Under the pieces are notes generated by a model that ran no database searches, was not told where the DNA came from, and saw nothing but the letters and a program-made list of their open reading frames with translations. 46,552 bases of DNA from an uncultured Ruminococcus sp. GTDB lineage: Bacteria > Bacillota > Clostridia > Oscillospirales > Acutalibacteraceae. A program made the position numbers and the translations under genes. This document shows positions 1 through 6,735 of this stretch, piece after piece (position 1 is the stretch's first letter; each line of letters starts with the position of its first letter). The stretch lies in NCBI GenBank assembly GCA_902800065.1, contig CADCDE010000016.1:1-46552 (forward strand), read 5' to 3'.

Positions 1-217
1 CATAAATTATCAGTGACGGATCAACCAGCTTTGACGGATCAAATGCCTGTGTCTTTAAATCCTTGCCCTCTGCAACAAATACTCTGTTACGGCTGTTTGT
101 ACTTCTTCCCATGATGAAATATCCGATAACTGCCTTCTTTCCGTCAGCACTTTTTCCGATAATAATTCCTCTGCCAGGATAGGTCGTTGAGGATATCTCT
201 TTTTTCAAATCTACCAT
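1..217 (-). CDS. purO: PurO-like IMP cyclohydrolase, N-terminal part (cut by window edge)
   Basis: The visible 72 codons begin at an ATG at 215-217, preceded by a GAGGT ribosome binding site inside the end of the purN-side spacer. The protein starts MVDLKKEISSTTYPGRGI and continues with the stretch SADGKKAVIGYFIMGRS and the words NSRNRVF and AFDPSKLVDPSLI. These match what I recall of the archaeal-type IMP cyclohydrolase family (PurO, PF07826) carried by many Clostridia. That enzyme closes FAICAR to IMP, the last step of purine synthesis. It lies 6 bp after purN in the same direction, so it is the next gene of the operon. The C-terminal part is outside the window. The assignment rests on remembered family motifs and on context. 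Confidence 0.75.
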   Translation of the reverse strand, partial: MVDLKKEISSTTYPGRGIIIGKSADGKKAVIGYFIMGRSTNSRNRVFVAEGKDLKTQAFDPSKLVDPSLIIY

Positions 218-223
218 AATAAT

Positions 224-847
224 TTACCTCACATATACTTTATTGTCTTTGACTTCGAGCCTGTCATCACAGAACAACGCCACCGCCTGCGGTAAAATTT
301 TCCATTCAGCCTGTTCCATGACTCTTTTCTGTAAAATTTCGGGTGTATCGTCATCATGCACTTCAACGGCTTTTTGAAGAATGATAGGTCCTCCGTCACA
401 TACTTCCGTTACAAAATGCACCGTTGCACCCGTCAGTTTTACGCCCTTTGCGAGTGCTTCTTCATGCACTCTCAATCCGTAATAGCCTTTTCCGCAAAAG
501 GACGGTATCAATGCGGGGTGTACGTTCATCATTTTATTCGGCATCGCCTTTGTCACGAGTTCGTCAAGAATCGTCATAAAGCCTGCATATACGACTAAAT
601 CAGCCTTTTCCTCCTGCAACGCTTTCAGTATATCCTTGCTGTATTCCACTACATCAGGATAATCTTTTCTGACAAGCACTCTTGTCTTGATACCATGCTT
701 TTTGGCTCTTTCAAGTGCATAAGCGTCAGCCTTTGACGAGATAACACAAGTTATTTTGCCGTTCTTTATAATTCCGCTTTCCTGTGCATCTATCAAAGCC
801 TGTAAATTAGTTCCTCCGCCCGATACAAGCACCACTATATTTTTCAT
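224..847 (-). CDS. purN: Phosphoribosylglycinamide formyltransferase
   Basis: A 207-aa GAR transformylase, the usual length for PurN. It transfers the formyl group of 10-formyl-THF to GAR in step 3 of cytosolic purine synthesis. The N-terminus VLVSGGGTNLQAL is the phosphate-binding loop. NVHPALIPSF carries the catalytic Asn-His pair, and TGATVHFVTEVCDGGPII carries the conserved His and Asp of the folate site. The start is the ATG at 845-847, 45 bp after the purM stop, and purO follows 6 bp downstream. It needs formyl-THF, which the fhs gene elsewhere in this window helps to make. Confidence 0.95.
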   Translation of the reverse strand: MKNIVVLVSGGGTNLQALIDAQESGIIKNGKITCVISSKADAYALERAKKHGIKTRVLVRKDYPDVVEYSKDILKALQEEKADLVVYAGFMTILDELVTKAMPNKMMNVHPALIPSFCGKGYYGLRVHEEALAKGVKLTGATVHFVTEVCDGGPIILQKAVEVHDDDTPEILQKRVMEQAEWKILPQAVALFCDDRLEVKDNKVYVR

Positions 848-892
848 AAAATCAACCCCTAAATGAAATCATAAGGCATGAAAAAATATTCC

Positions 893-1927
893 TCACTCAA
901 TTATAACTCCTTCGTCACTTTCAACGAGTTCGCCCAAAATATACGCTTCTTCACCGTTTGCTTTGAGCACTTCAACAGCCTTGTCAGCCTCGTTTTTATC
1001 AACTACAACAGTCATTCCGACACCCATGTTATAAGTATTGAACATATCATGTTCGGAAATATTTCCAACTTTGGCTATCAAATCGAATATCGGGAGTATC
1101 TGTACATCACTCTTTTTGATATGTGCAGAAAGATTTTTCGGGAGTGAACGTGGGATATTCTCATAGAATCCACCGCCCGTTATATGAGATATACTCTTTA
1201 CATTAACACTATCAAGCAATGCAAGAACAGGCTTTACATAAATTCTTGTCGGTGTAAGCAAAGTTTCTCCGAGAGTTCCGCCCAATTCATCATAATATTT
1301 TCCGACTGTCTTTTCGCTTATATCAAATACTTTTCTGACAAGCGAGAATCCGTTTGAATGTACACCGCTGGATTTTATTGCTATCATGACATCTCCTGCT
1401 TTTTGTGTATCGGGATTCAGTATTTTGTCTTTATCAACGATACCAACTGAAAATCCTGCCAAATCATATTCATCTTCGGGCATAAGTCCGGGATGTTCAG
1501 CCGTTTCACCGCCTATCAGGGCACATCCGCTCTGTACACAGCCCTCTGCAACGCCTGATACTATCTGAGCGACTTTTTCGGGATAATTCTTGCCTATTGC
1601 TATATAATCAAGGAAAAACAGCGGTTTTGCACCACAGCATATTATATCATTGACACACATTGCAACACAGTCAATTCCCACTGTATCATGCTTATCAAGC
1701 AAAAAGGCAATTTTAATTTTAGTACCTACACCGTCAGTACCAGATACCAATACAGGCTTGTTTATTCCAGTTGTATCAAGCTCAAACAGTCCGCCGAAAC
1801 CGCCTATACCTGACATAACACCGTTTGTCATTGTTCTTGCAACATGGGCTTTCATCAGTTCAACGGCTCTGTAACCTGCCGTAACATCAACACCTGCTGC
1901 TTTGTAGCTGTCACTGTAACTTTTCAT
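893..1927 (-). CDS. purM: Phosphoribosylformylglycinamidine cyclo-ligase (AIR synthetase)
   Basis: A 344-aa AIR synthetase, which uses ATP to close FGAM to AIR (step 5 of purine synthesis). [13 protein letters not shown] is the glycine-rich nucleotide-binding segment. [10 protein letters not shown] and [14 protein letters not shown] are further PurM signatures. I chose the ATG at 1925-1927 ([15 protein letters not shown]) because a GGAG ribosome binding site sits just upstream. An in-frame TTG 15 bp earlier would add five residues but overlaps that site. The gap to the purF stop is 21 bp, so the two genes are cotranscribed. Confidence 0.95.
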   Translation of the reverse strand: MKSYSDSYKAAGVDVTAGYRAVELMKAHVARTMTNGVMSGIGGFGGLFELDTTGINKPVLVSGTDGVGTKIKIAFLLDKHDTVGIDCVAMCVNDIICCGAKPLFFLDYIAIGKNYPEKVAQIVSGVAEGCVQSGCALIGGETAEHPGLMPEDEYDLAGFSVGIVDKDKILNPDTQKAGDVMIAIKSSGVHSNGFSLVRKVFDISEKTVGKYYDELGGTLGETLLTPTRIYVKPVLALLDSVNVKSISHITGGGFYENIPRSLPKNLSAHIKKSDVQILPIFDLIAKVGNISEHDMFNTYNMGVGMTVVVDKNEADKAVEVLKANGEEAYILGELVESDEGVIIE

Positions 1928-1948
1928 TGTTCCACTCTCCAAATATAT

Positions 1949-3358
1949 TTAAAATTTCTGCAAATATTTGCTCTCTCTTGAAGTATCGGATACATCAAGC
2001 GGATAATTGCCTGTGAAACAAGCATCGCATATTGAAAGACTGCTTTCCTTTACAAGCTCTTTTAAGCTCTCCACAGACAGGAATCCAAGTGAATCCGCTC
2101 CCATATACTGACGCATTGCTTCAACGGTCATTGACGCTGCCATAAGATTTTCCCTTGCTGTCGTATCGCTGTTAAGATAGCACGGACTTATAAAAGGCGG
2201 TGAAGCTATTCTCATGTGAACTTCCTTTGCTCCTGCCTTTTTCAGCAAATCAACTATATGCTTGCTTGTCTTGCCTTTAAGGATAGAGTCATCTATTACA
2301 ATAACCCTCTTACCCTCAACATTATGCTTCAAAGCATTCAGCTTTATCCTCATAAGATACTCTGTATGATTTTTTCTGTTTCTGAAAGCTCTGCCGAGAT
2401 ACTTATTCTTGATAAGACCTGTCGCATAAGGGATACCTGATTCCATTGCATAGCCTATTGCAGCTTCTCTGCCGCAGTCAGGCACTCCGCAGACAACATC
2501 TGCTTCAACAGGGTGCTGTTGTGCAAGCATCTGTCCTGCACGCTGTCTTGCGACATCTACCGATACTCCGTCAATTACGCTGTCAGGTCTTGCAAAATAT
2601 ATATACTCAAATATACAGCAGGCTGTTTTGCCGCCGCAATTCTCTGTATAACTGTGCAGTCCCTCACTGTCTATCACAACCATTTCACCAGGCTGTACAT
2701 CACGGATAAATTCTCCGCCCATGCTGTCAAATACACAGGATTCAGATGTCAGTACATAACTCTTTCCTATCTTACCGATACAAAGAGGTCTTATGCCTAA
2801 CGGATCACGCACTCCTATTAATTTACTCGGTGACATAAGCACAACTGCATATGCACCCTTCATTTCACTGACAGCCTTTTGCACTGCTTCCTCAATAGTT
2901 CCCACAGTTATTCTTGCACGGGCTATCAGATAAGCTATTATCTCGGTATCACCGTTTGACTGGAACAGTGCCGCACCTTTATTCAGGCTTTCCTGCAATT
3001 CATGGTAATTTGTCAAAGCACCGTTCATGCAAAGGGCAAGCTGTCCCTTGATATAACTCATAACAAGCGGGGCGAGATTTGCATGGTCAACCTGTGCATC
3101 CGCCGAATATTTGACATGACCGAGAGCTATCTGACCGTTTTTGAGCCTTGCAAGCTCTTTTTCAGGTAATGCTTCAGGCACTACTCCGAAATCCTTATAA
3201 TAAACTATTTTACCGTTATCATTCACGGCAATACCTGCACCGACTTCACCTCTGTGCTGAAGTGCGTAGAGTGCAAGATATGTTTCCTCGACTATATTCA
3301 GGTCATCATCATTTTTGAATATGCCGAAAACTCCGCATTCATCATGTAATTCTGCCAT
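1949..3358 (-). CDS. purF: Amidophosphoribosyltransferase (glutamine PRPP amidotransferase)
   Basis: A 469-aa enzyme that commits PRPP to purine synthesis by adding ammonia from glutamine. The start MAELHDECGVFG gives a short propeptide before the catalytic N-terminal Cys8, as in Bacillus-type PurF. The ATG at 3356-3358 has GAGGG 5 bp upstream; an in-frame TTG 12 bp earlier is a poorer choice. The glutaminase domain fills about the first 230 residues. The PRTase domain holds the PRPP loop VIVIDDSILKGKT. Cysteines in CCIFEY, SPCYLN and CDACF are placed as the Fe-S ligands of the B. subtilis enzyme. Oddities: the flexible loop reads GRAFRNRKN instead of the usual GRTFI(Q/M)P, and the PRPP loop has LKGKT where VRGTT is common. 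It may therefore be a diverged clade-specific form. Confidence 0.9.
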   Translation of the reverse strand: MAELHDECGVFGIFKNDDDLNIVEETYLALYALQHRGEVGAGIAVNDNGKIVYYKDFGVVPEALPEKELARLKNGQIALGHVKYSADAQVDHANLAPLVMSYIKGQLALCMNGALTNYHELQESLNKGAALFQSNGDTEIIAYLIARARITVGTIEEAVQKAVSEMKGAYAVVLMSPSKLIGVRDPLGIRPLCIGKIGKSYVLTSESCVFDSMGGEFIRDVQPGEMVVIDSEGLHSYTENCGGKTACCIFEYIYFARPDSVIDGVSVDVARQRAGQMLAQQHPVEADVVCGVPDCGREAAIGYAMESGIPYATGLIKNKYLGRAFRNRKNHTEYLMRIKLNALKHNVEGKRVIVIDDSILKGKTSKHIVDLLKKAGAKEVHMRIASPPFISPCYLNSDTTARENLMAASMTVEAMRQYMGADSLGFLSVESLKELVKESSLSICDACFTGNYPLDVSDTSRESKYLQKF

Positions 3359-3385
3359 AATTTCCCTCAATTCTTTTTTTGGAGT

Positions 3386-3607
3386 TTACACTGATGTCAC
3401 AAATTTTACTTCCTCATCATTCAGATGAAAAATCTTCTTCAAATCTTCAATCTTGCTTCCGAGATTAAAAAGTTGTTTTACACTTTCCAAAGTAGAATGA
3501 CGTTCCTTTTCAATTCCTTTTTTGATACCCTTTTCGATACCTTCTTCACGACATTCTTCACCGTAAACTTTTTTATCCTGCTCAAAATCATAATTCTGGA
3601 ATAACAT
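3386..3607 (-). CDS. Free-standing duplicate of the Rpn C-terminal segment (candidate Rpn antitoxin)
   Basis: A 73-aa ORF nearly identical to the last 77 residues of the Rpn gene just upstream. The shared parts include MLFQNYDFEQDKKVYGEEC, a GIEK-type repeat and IEDLKKIFHLNDEEVKF. The homology starts about 35 bp before the ATG, so the start context is copied too: GTGAGG lies 8 bp before the ATG at 3605-3607, exactly as in the parent gene. The copy differs by several substitutions and has one fewer GIEK unit (4 residues). In characterised Rpn genes an internal start yields a small C-terminal protein that inhibits the full nuclease. This looks like a tandem duplicate of that segment, either functional or a remnant. 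It sits between rpn and purF in the operon, 27 bp before purF. Confidence 0.6.
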   Translation of the reverse strand: MLFQNYDFEQDKKVYGEECREEGIEKGIKKGIEKERHSTLESVKQLFNLGSKIEDLKKIFHLNDEEVKFVTSV

Positions 3608-3651
3608 ATTAAACGCCTCACTTCCGAATTGCTTAACATATTCTGATGAGT

Positions 3652-3885
3652 TTACACTGATGTAACAAACTTTACTTCTTCATCATTCAAATGAAAAATC
3701 TTTTTCAAATCCTCGATTTTACCTCCAAGAGTAAAAAGCCGTTTTACACTTTCCAAAGTGGAATGACGTTCTTTTTCGATACCCTTTTCGATGCCTTTTT
3801 CGATACCTTCTTCGATACCTTCTTCACGACATTCTTCACCATAAACTTTTTTATCCTGCTCAAAATCATAATTTTGGAATAACAT
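3652..3885 (-). CDS. Possible internal small Rpn protein (in-frame start inside the rpn gene)
   Basis: Within the rpn gene an ATG at 3883-3885 (residue 211, MLFQNYDFEQ) is preceded 8 bp upstream by GTGAGG. This would give a 77-aa C-terminal protein in the same frame. In known E. coli rpn genes such an internal product blocks the full-length nuclease. The same site and ATG are preserved in the downstream duplicate at 3386-3607, which supports its being a true start. No direct evidence of translation can be seen. Confidence 0.45.
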   Translation of the reverse strand: MLFQNYDFEQDKKVYGEECREEGIEEGIEKGIEKGIEKERHSTLESVKRLFTLGGKIEDLKKIFHLNDEEVKFVTSV

Positions 3886-4515
3886 ATTAAACGCCTCACT
3901 TCCGAATTGCTTAACATAGTCTGCAATAATATCATTGTTGATACAATATTTTATTGCGTCTACCACCCCACGCAGCTTTATTTGTTCAATAACTTCGCTG
4001 TATTCATAAAGCGGTTTACAATTATCCAAGCCATTTTTCTTTAATGACAATAAATTTATATCTACCACTTTGACTTTCAATTCAAGCGAATCCGTCGGAA
4101 CTTTGAACGCATCACTCAATTTCAATTCCGTTTTATCGAGAGGTTCATCACCGTTATAAAGAACGTAAAACTCAGGTGTCGGAATTTTAAAAAGCTTTTT
4201 TCTGAACTTTTTGGTCTTGTCACTGTTTGTCAGCATTTCATAAACTCTGCCTGCATACATCAAAAGACGAAAAGGCATATTATTATTTATAGTGCTTTGA
4301 TGTTCAACAAAAAAGACTATTTTGTCGTCAAATTCATAAGAAACATCATTTCTCATCTGGTCAAAAAACACATCTTCCAAACGGCATTTTTTAGCTGTAT
4401 GAACAGTGTTGCCCGTCAAAGCTTCATATAAATTTATTGCGTGTTCTTCTGCACGTTCACTTGTATAAAACCAAGACGAAAATAAACTATCCCTTACTTT
4501 CAATTTATCCTGCAT
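3652..4515 (-). CDS. Rpn family PD-(D/E)XK nuclease / putative transposase
   Basis: A 287-aa protein of the recombination-promoting nuclease (RpnA/YhgA-like) family. Residues 1 to about 200 hold the nuclease fold. The visible core is NDVSYEFDDKIVFFVEHQS followed by MPFRLLMYAGRVYE, the family's Asp and E-x-Q variant of the metal site. The tail has a charged EEGIEEGIEKGIEKGIEK repeat and a short helical end. Its ATG overlaps the purE stop by one base (TAATG), so its translation is coupled to purE. The family was first annotated as transposase, but E. coli members are DNA endonucleases with antiphage activity and an intragenic antitoxin. An internal ATG at 3885 with GTGAGG upstream fits that. 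The protein looks intact. A metabolic operon is an unusual setting for it. Confidence 0.85.
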   Translation of the reverse strand: MQDKLKVRDSLFSSWFYTSERAEEHAINLYEALTGNTVHTAKKCRLEDVFFDQMRNDVSYEFDDKIVFFVEHQSTINNNMPFRLLMYAGRVYEMLTNSDKTKKFRKKLFKIPTPEFYVLYNGDEPLDKTELKLSDAFKVPTDSLELKVKVVDINLLSLKKNGLDNCKPLYEYSEVIEQIKLRGVVDAIKYCINNDIIADYVKQFGSEAFNMLFQNYDFEQDKKVYGEECREEGIEEGIEKGIEKGIEKERHSTLESVKRLFTLGGKIEDLKKIFHLNDEEVKFVTSV

Positions 4516-5021
4516 TATTTGTTCACCAATTCTGCAACCTTTGCCTGAATATCCTCATCTTTTTTGGCTACACCGTTTTTCATGTTTATTTTGTCCTGTG
4601 CAAGCTTTTCTGCAAGTTCATCATCGGAAAGTGCAAGCATCTGTACTGCAAGTATCGCTGCATTGTCTGAACCATCTATTGCCACTGTTGCAACTGGTAT
4701 TCCCTTGGGCATCTGAACAGTTGCAAGAAGTGCATCAAGACCGTCAAGTGTTGAGGATTTTATCGGTATGCCTATTACGGGGATAGTTGTATGAGCCGCA
4801 AGAACTCCTGCAAGATGAGCTGCCTTACCTGCTGCCGCTATGATAACGCCAAAACCGTTTTCTTTTGCATTTGCAGAAAATTCCGCTGCTTTTTCGGGAG
4901 TTCTGTGAGCTGACATTATATGCACCTCAAAGGGTACTCCGTATTGATTTAAAGTTTTGACAGCACCCGAAACTATCGGAAAATCGCTGTCACTTCCCAT
5001 TATAACCGCAACTTTTTTCAT
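4515..5021 (-). CDS. purE: 5-(carboxyamino)imidazole ribonucleotide mutase
   Basis: A 168-aa PurE, the typical length for the single-domain enzyme. It moves the carboxyl group to give CAIR in step 6 of purine synthesis. MGSDSDFPI is the phosphate-binding start, SAHRTPE the AIR-binding loop, and AAGKAAHLAGVLAAHT followed by PVIGIPI the core of the octameric fold. The start ATG at 5019-5021 has AGGAGG about 8 bp upstream. It is the first gene of the operon, 35 bp from the -10 box, and its stop codon is fused with the rpn start. PurK, its usual partner, is not in the window. Confidence 0.95.
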   Translation of the reverse strand: MKKVAVIMGSDSDFPIVSGAVKTLNQYGVPFEVHIMSAHRTPEKAAEFSANAKENGFGVIIAAAGKAAHLAGVLAAHTTIPVIGIPIKSSTLDGLDALLATVQMPKGIPVATVAIDGSDNAAILAVQMLALSDDELAEKLAQDKINMKNGVAKKDEDIQAKVAELVNK

Positions 5022-5055
5022 AATAAAAAAATTCCTCCTTAATTTTATACATCTT

Positions 5056-5084
5056 ATTTTAGCCTACATTGACCGTTTTGTCAA
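5056..5084 (-). promoter_or_regulatory. Sigma-A promoter of the pur operon
   Basis: On the minus strand TTGACA (5079-5084), a 17-bp spacer and TAAAAT (5056-5061) make a near-consensus promoter. The predicted 5' leader is only about 28 nt, so there is no room for a guanine riboswitch. Control probably acts at the promoter itself. Confidence 0.85.
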
Positions 5085-5085
5085 T
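5068..5085. promoter_or_regulatory. Palindrome over the pur promoter -35 (candidate operator)
   Basis: ATTGAC-CGTTTT-GTCAAT is a perfect 6+6 inverted repeat with a 6-bp centre. It lies exactly over the -35 box and the first part of the spacer, and a repressor bound there would block RNA polymerase. It does not resemble the B. subtilis PurBox (CGAA-rich). The binding protein is unknown. Confidence 0.5.
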
Positions 5086-5086
5086 A

Positions 5087-5127
5087 AAAAATCAAAGCTG
5101 ACAAAATATATACCAGCTTTGATTTTG
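5087..5127 (-). terminator. Rho-independent terminator after the lipoprotein gene
   Basis: The arms AAAATCAAAGCTG and CAGCTTTGATTTTT enclose a 13-nt loop and run into T-rich sequence on the minus strand. It separates the lipoprotein gene from the pur promoter, which begins only a few bases away. Confidence 0.85.
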
Positions 5128-5130
5128 TTA

Positions 5131-6381
5131 TCAGAAATTATTTATCGTCAGTGTAAGACCGTTATTTCCCTTGATATATGAGATATGTCGGTCTATGCCG
5201 TCTATTTCAAAAACCCTGTCATTTTCGATAAGGTCATAGTATGCCCTTTCACGCTCGTTTTCATTTGCAAATTTCAACGGAACACTTATATCTCCGCTGT
5301 AAATGCGTTCTCTTACGGCATAGGCTATATAATCAAAATCATATTCCTCAAAATACAGATTGTTATATATATAATAATTATATTCAATACCGTTACATTC
5401 AGGGATATTCTGCCCGTCACCTATAATATGGGTAAGCTCGGCTTCATCTGTCGTTATCAGAAAATAATCGTATGATACTCTTTCGGACTGTTCATCATCA
5501 GATGAAACTGTCGCATCATCCCATGTAACATCCATTTGATAGTTATAGTCCCCTATCCTGAGATAATTCCATTCATGAGGCTCACCGTTTTCGACAGACC
5601 TTCCCGAAACCCTTCCGCATGGAATATTCATTTCTTTCATGATATATTGAAATGCAGCCGCATATCCCGAGCATACTGCCTTGTCGTTGATAAGACAGCC
5701 GTATGCGGTTCTGCTGTCAAAATACGGATCATTGTCGTTGTAGCTTTCGGAATCGTCACTTCCATCAGCCGCCGCATCATGGTCATAGGTCGTATTTTCA
5801 ACTATATAGTCATGCACGAACAGCACCTTTTCATATATGTTTTCCCTGCTCTCTGCATTTGACACTATCTCCTGCACCTTTGCCTTCAATTCTTTTTCTT
5901 TATCCTTTATTCCTTCTGAACCGCCGTATAATATCGGGGTGAAATTGATATCCGACTTATCGCCCAAAGTAGTTTTAGTATACCTGTAACCCTTTGTCAG
6001 CCAAAAATATTCAGGATGATCGTCTATCACCGCTTTATACGCTTTTATAACTTCCTTTTCATCAGCATCATAAAAATCAAATTCCAATTCGTCATGCTCG
6101 ATGTAATAGCAGAATAAATTATATATCTCTATCTCTCTTTCAGAAAGCTCTCTTTCAAAAGGATTGTCATAGGGAGTCGTATAATAATCCGATACCTCTA
6201 TTTTGGGCGGCTCTTTATATGAGACCTCATCAGAGCTTCCGAACTGACCGAAAAACTCGTTCATATCACTCGAAAAGCCGTCATCATCCTCAAAGAAATA
6301 CTCATATATCCCACTGCATGAACACATTGAAAATACAAGAATACAAATCAGCAAAATTCCTGTGAATCTAAAATTTTTCAC
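5131..6381 (-). CDS. Transglutaminase-like lipoprotein
   Basis: A 416-aa protein with an N-terminal signal ending in a lipobox-like FSMCSC, so it is probably a lipid-anchored surface protein. The C-terminal half has a transglutaminase/protease-like fold with a plausible Cys-His-Asp triad: AVCSGYAAAF (Cys), GEPHEWNY (His) and MDVTWDD (Asp). The segment between the anchor and the domain is acidic and low in complexity. The start is a GTG at 6379-6381 with GAGGAG upstream. A strong promoter lies at 6421-6449 and a terminator follows the gene, so it is monocistronic. Proteins of this type in Clostridia are mostly uncharacterised; wall peptide or protein cleavage is a guess. Confidence 0.8.
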   Translation of the reverse strand: MKNFRFTGILLICILVFSMCSCSGIYEYFFEDDDGFSSDMNEFFGQFGSSDEVSYKEPPKIEVSDYYTTPYDNPFERELSEREIEIYNLFCYYIEHDELEFDFYDADEKEVIKAYKAVIDDHPEYFWLTKGYRYTKTTLGDKSDINFTPILYGGSEGIKDKEKELKAKVQEIVSNAESRENIYEKVLFVHDYIVENTTYDHDAAADGSDDSESYNDNDPYFDSRTAYGCLINDKAVCSGYAAAFQYIMKEMNIPCGRVSGRSVENGEPHEWNYLRIGDYNYQMDVTWDDATVSSDDEQSERVSYDYFLITTDEAELTHIIGDGQNIPECNGIEYNYYIYNNLYFEEYDFDYIAYAVRERIYSGDISVPLKFANENERERAYYDLIENDRVFEIDGIDRHISYIKGNNGLTLTINNF

Positions 6382-6420
6382 TTAATCTCCTCGCTTTTCG
6401 ATATATAATATTCTTTTATA

Positions 6421-6449
6421 ATTATAAAATTATTTTTTATGATTGTCAA
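6421..6449 (-). promoter_or_regulatory. Sigma-A promoter of the transglutaminase lipoprotein gene
   Basis: TTGACA (6444-6449), a 17-bp spacer and TATAAT (6421-6426) form a perfect consensus match on the minus strand, about 40 bp before the GTG start. Confidence 0.85.
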
Positions 6450-6454
6450 TAAAC

Positions 6455-6493
6455 AAAAAGCACACACTCATTTTTTACCCAAAAGTGTATGCT
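6455..6493 (-). terminator. Terminator after the DUF4250 gene
   Basis: The arms AGCATACACT and AGTGTGTGCT form a 10-bp stem with one G-U pair, followed by TTTTTG on the minus strand. It ends just before the next promoter. Confidence 0.85.
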
Positions 6494-6501
6494 CTTATTT
6501 T

Positions 6502-6678
6502 TCATATAAACTTATTCAGCTTTGCATCATATTCATAGCCTATTGCAAAAAGTTTATTTTTTATTTCATTAATATCAATACTGTTGCTTTTTCCGAACTC
6601 GTCCAGAGATGAATAATTATCCCTGAGCTGAGTATTAATAAATGACAAAAGTATCACAGGATCATTAGGTATCGGCAT
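6502..6678 (-). CDS. DUF4250 domain small protein
   Basis: A 58-aa protein beginning MPIPNDPVILLSFINTQLRD. The pattern P-x-DPVILLSF-x-N-T-x-LRD-x-YSSLDE and the later IGYEYD are typical of DUF4250 (PF14056), a small conserved protein of Clostridia with no known function. The ATG at 6676-6678 has GAAAGGAAG upstream. A terminator follows directly. It is 57 bp downstream of pyrB on the same strand and may be read from it. It is too short for many gene finders. Confidence 0.85.
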   Translation of the reverse strand: MPIPNDPVILLSFINTQLRDNYSSLDEFGKSNSIDINEIKNKLFAIGYEYDAKLNKFI

Positions 6679-6703
6679 TTCAAAAACTTCCTTTCAAAAA
6701 AAT

Positions 6704-6735
6704 AATTGCACATTTCACATTGCTAATTGCTAATT
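6704..6735. repeat. Short dispersed repeat (TTGCTAATTGCTAATT type)
   Basis: This tract contains cacattgctaattgctaatt and a nearby attgcacattt. The reverse complement closely matches 31903-31934, where the sequence reads aattagcaattagcaatgtg. Both copies sit directly at gene ends. Confidence 0.6.

Larger units (their letters stand above)
3382..3918 (-). repeat. Tandem direct repeat of the rpn 3' end
   Basis: Two direct copies, about 3386-3642 and 3652-3918, joined by a roughly 9-bp junction. They share the segment from the words YVKQFGSEAFN through the terminal EEVKFVTSV and stop. Identity is high but interrupted by scattered substitutions and a 12-bp length difference in the GIEK-coding repeat, so the duplication is not recent. 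Confidence 0.9.

Noticed and set aside
2216..2800. Three plus-strand ORFs inside purF
   Set aside because: They are antisense to a conserved gene and have no starts with ribosome sites.
3744..3935. Lys/Val/Ser-rich ORF in another frame of the rpn repeat
   Set aside because: It is a frame shadow of the GIEK repeat (SKKVSKK).
5022..5056. Purine riboswitch upstream of purE
   Set aside because: The leader is too short and has no matching structure.
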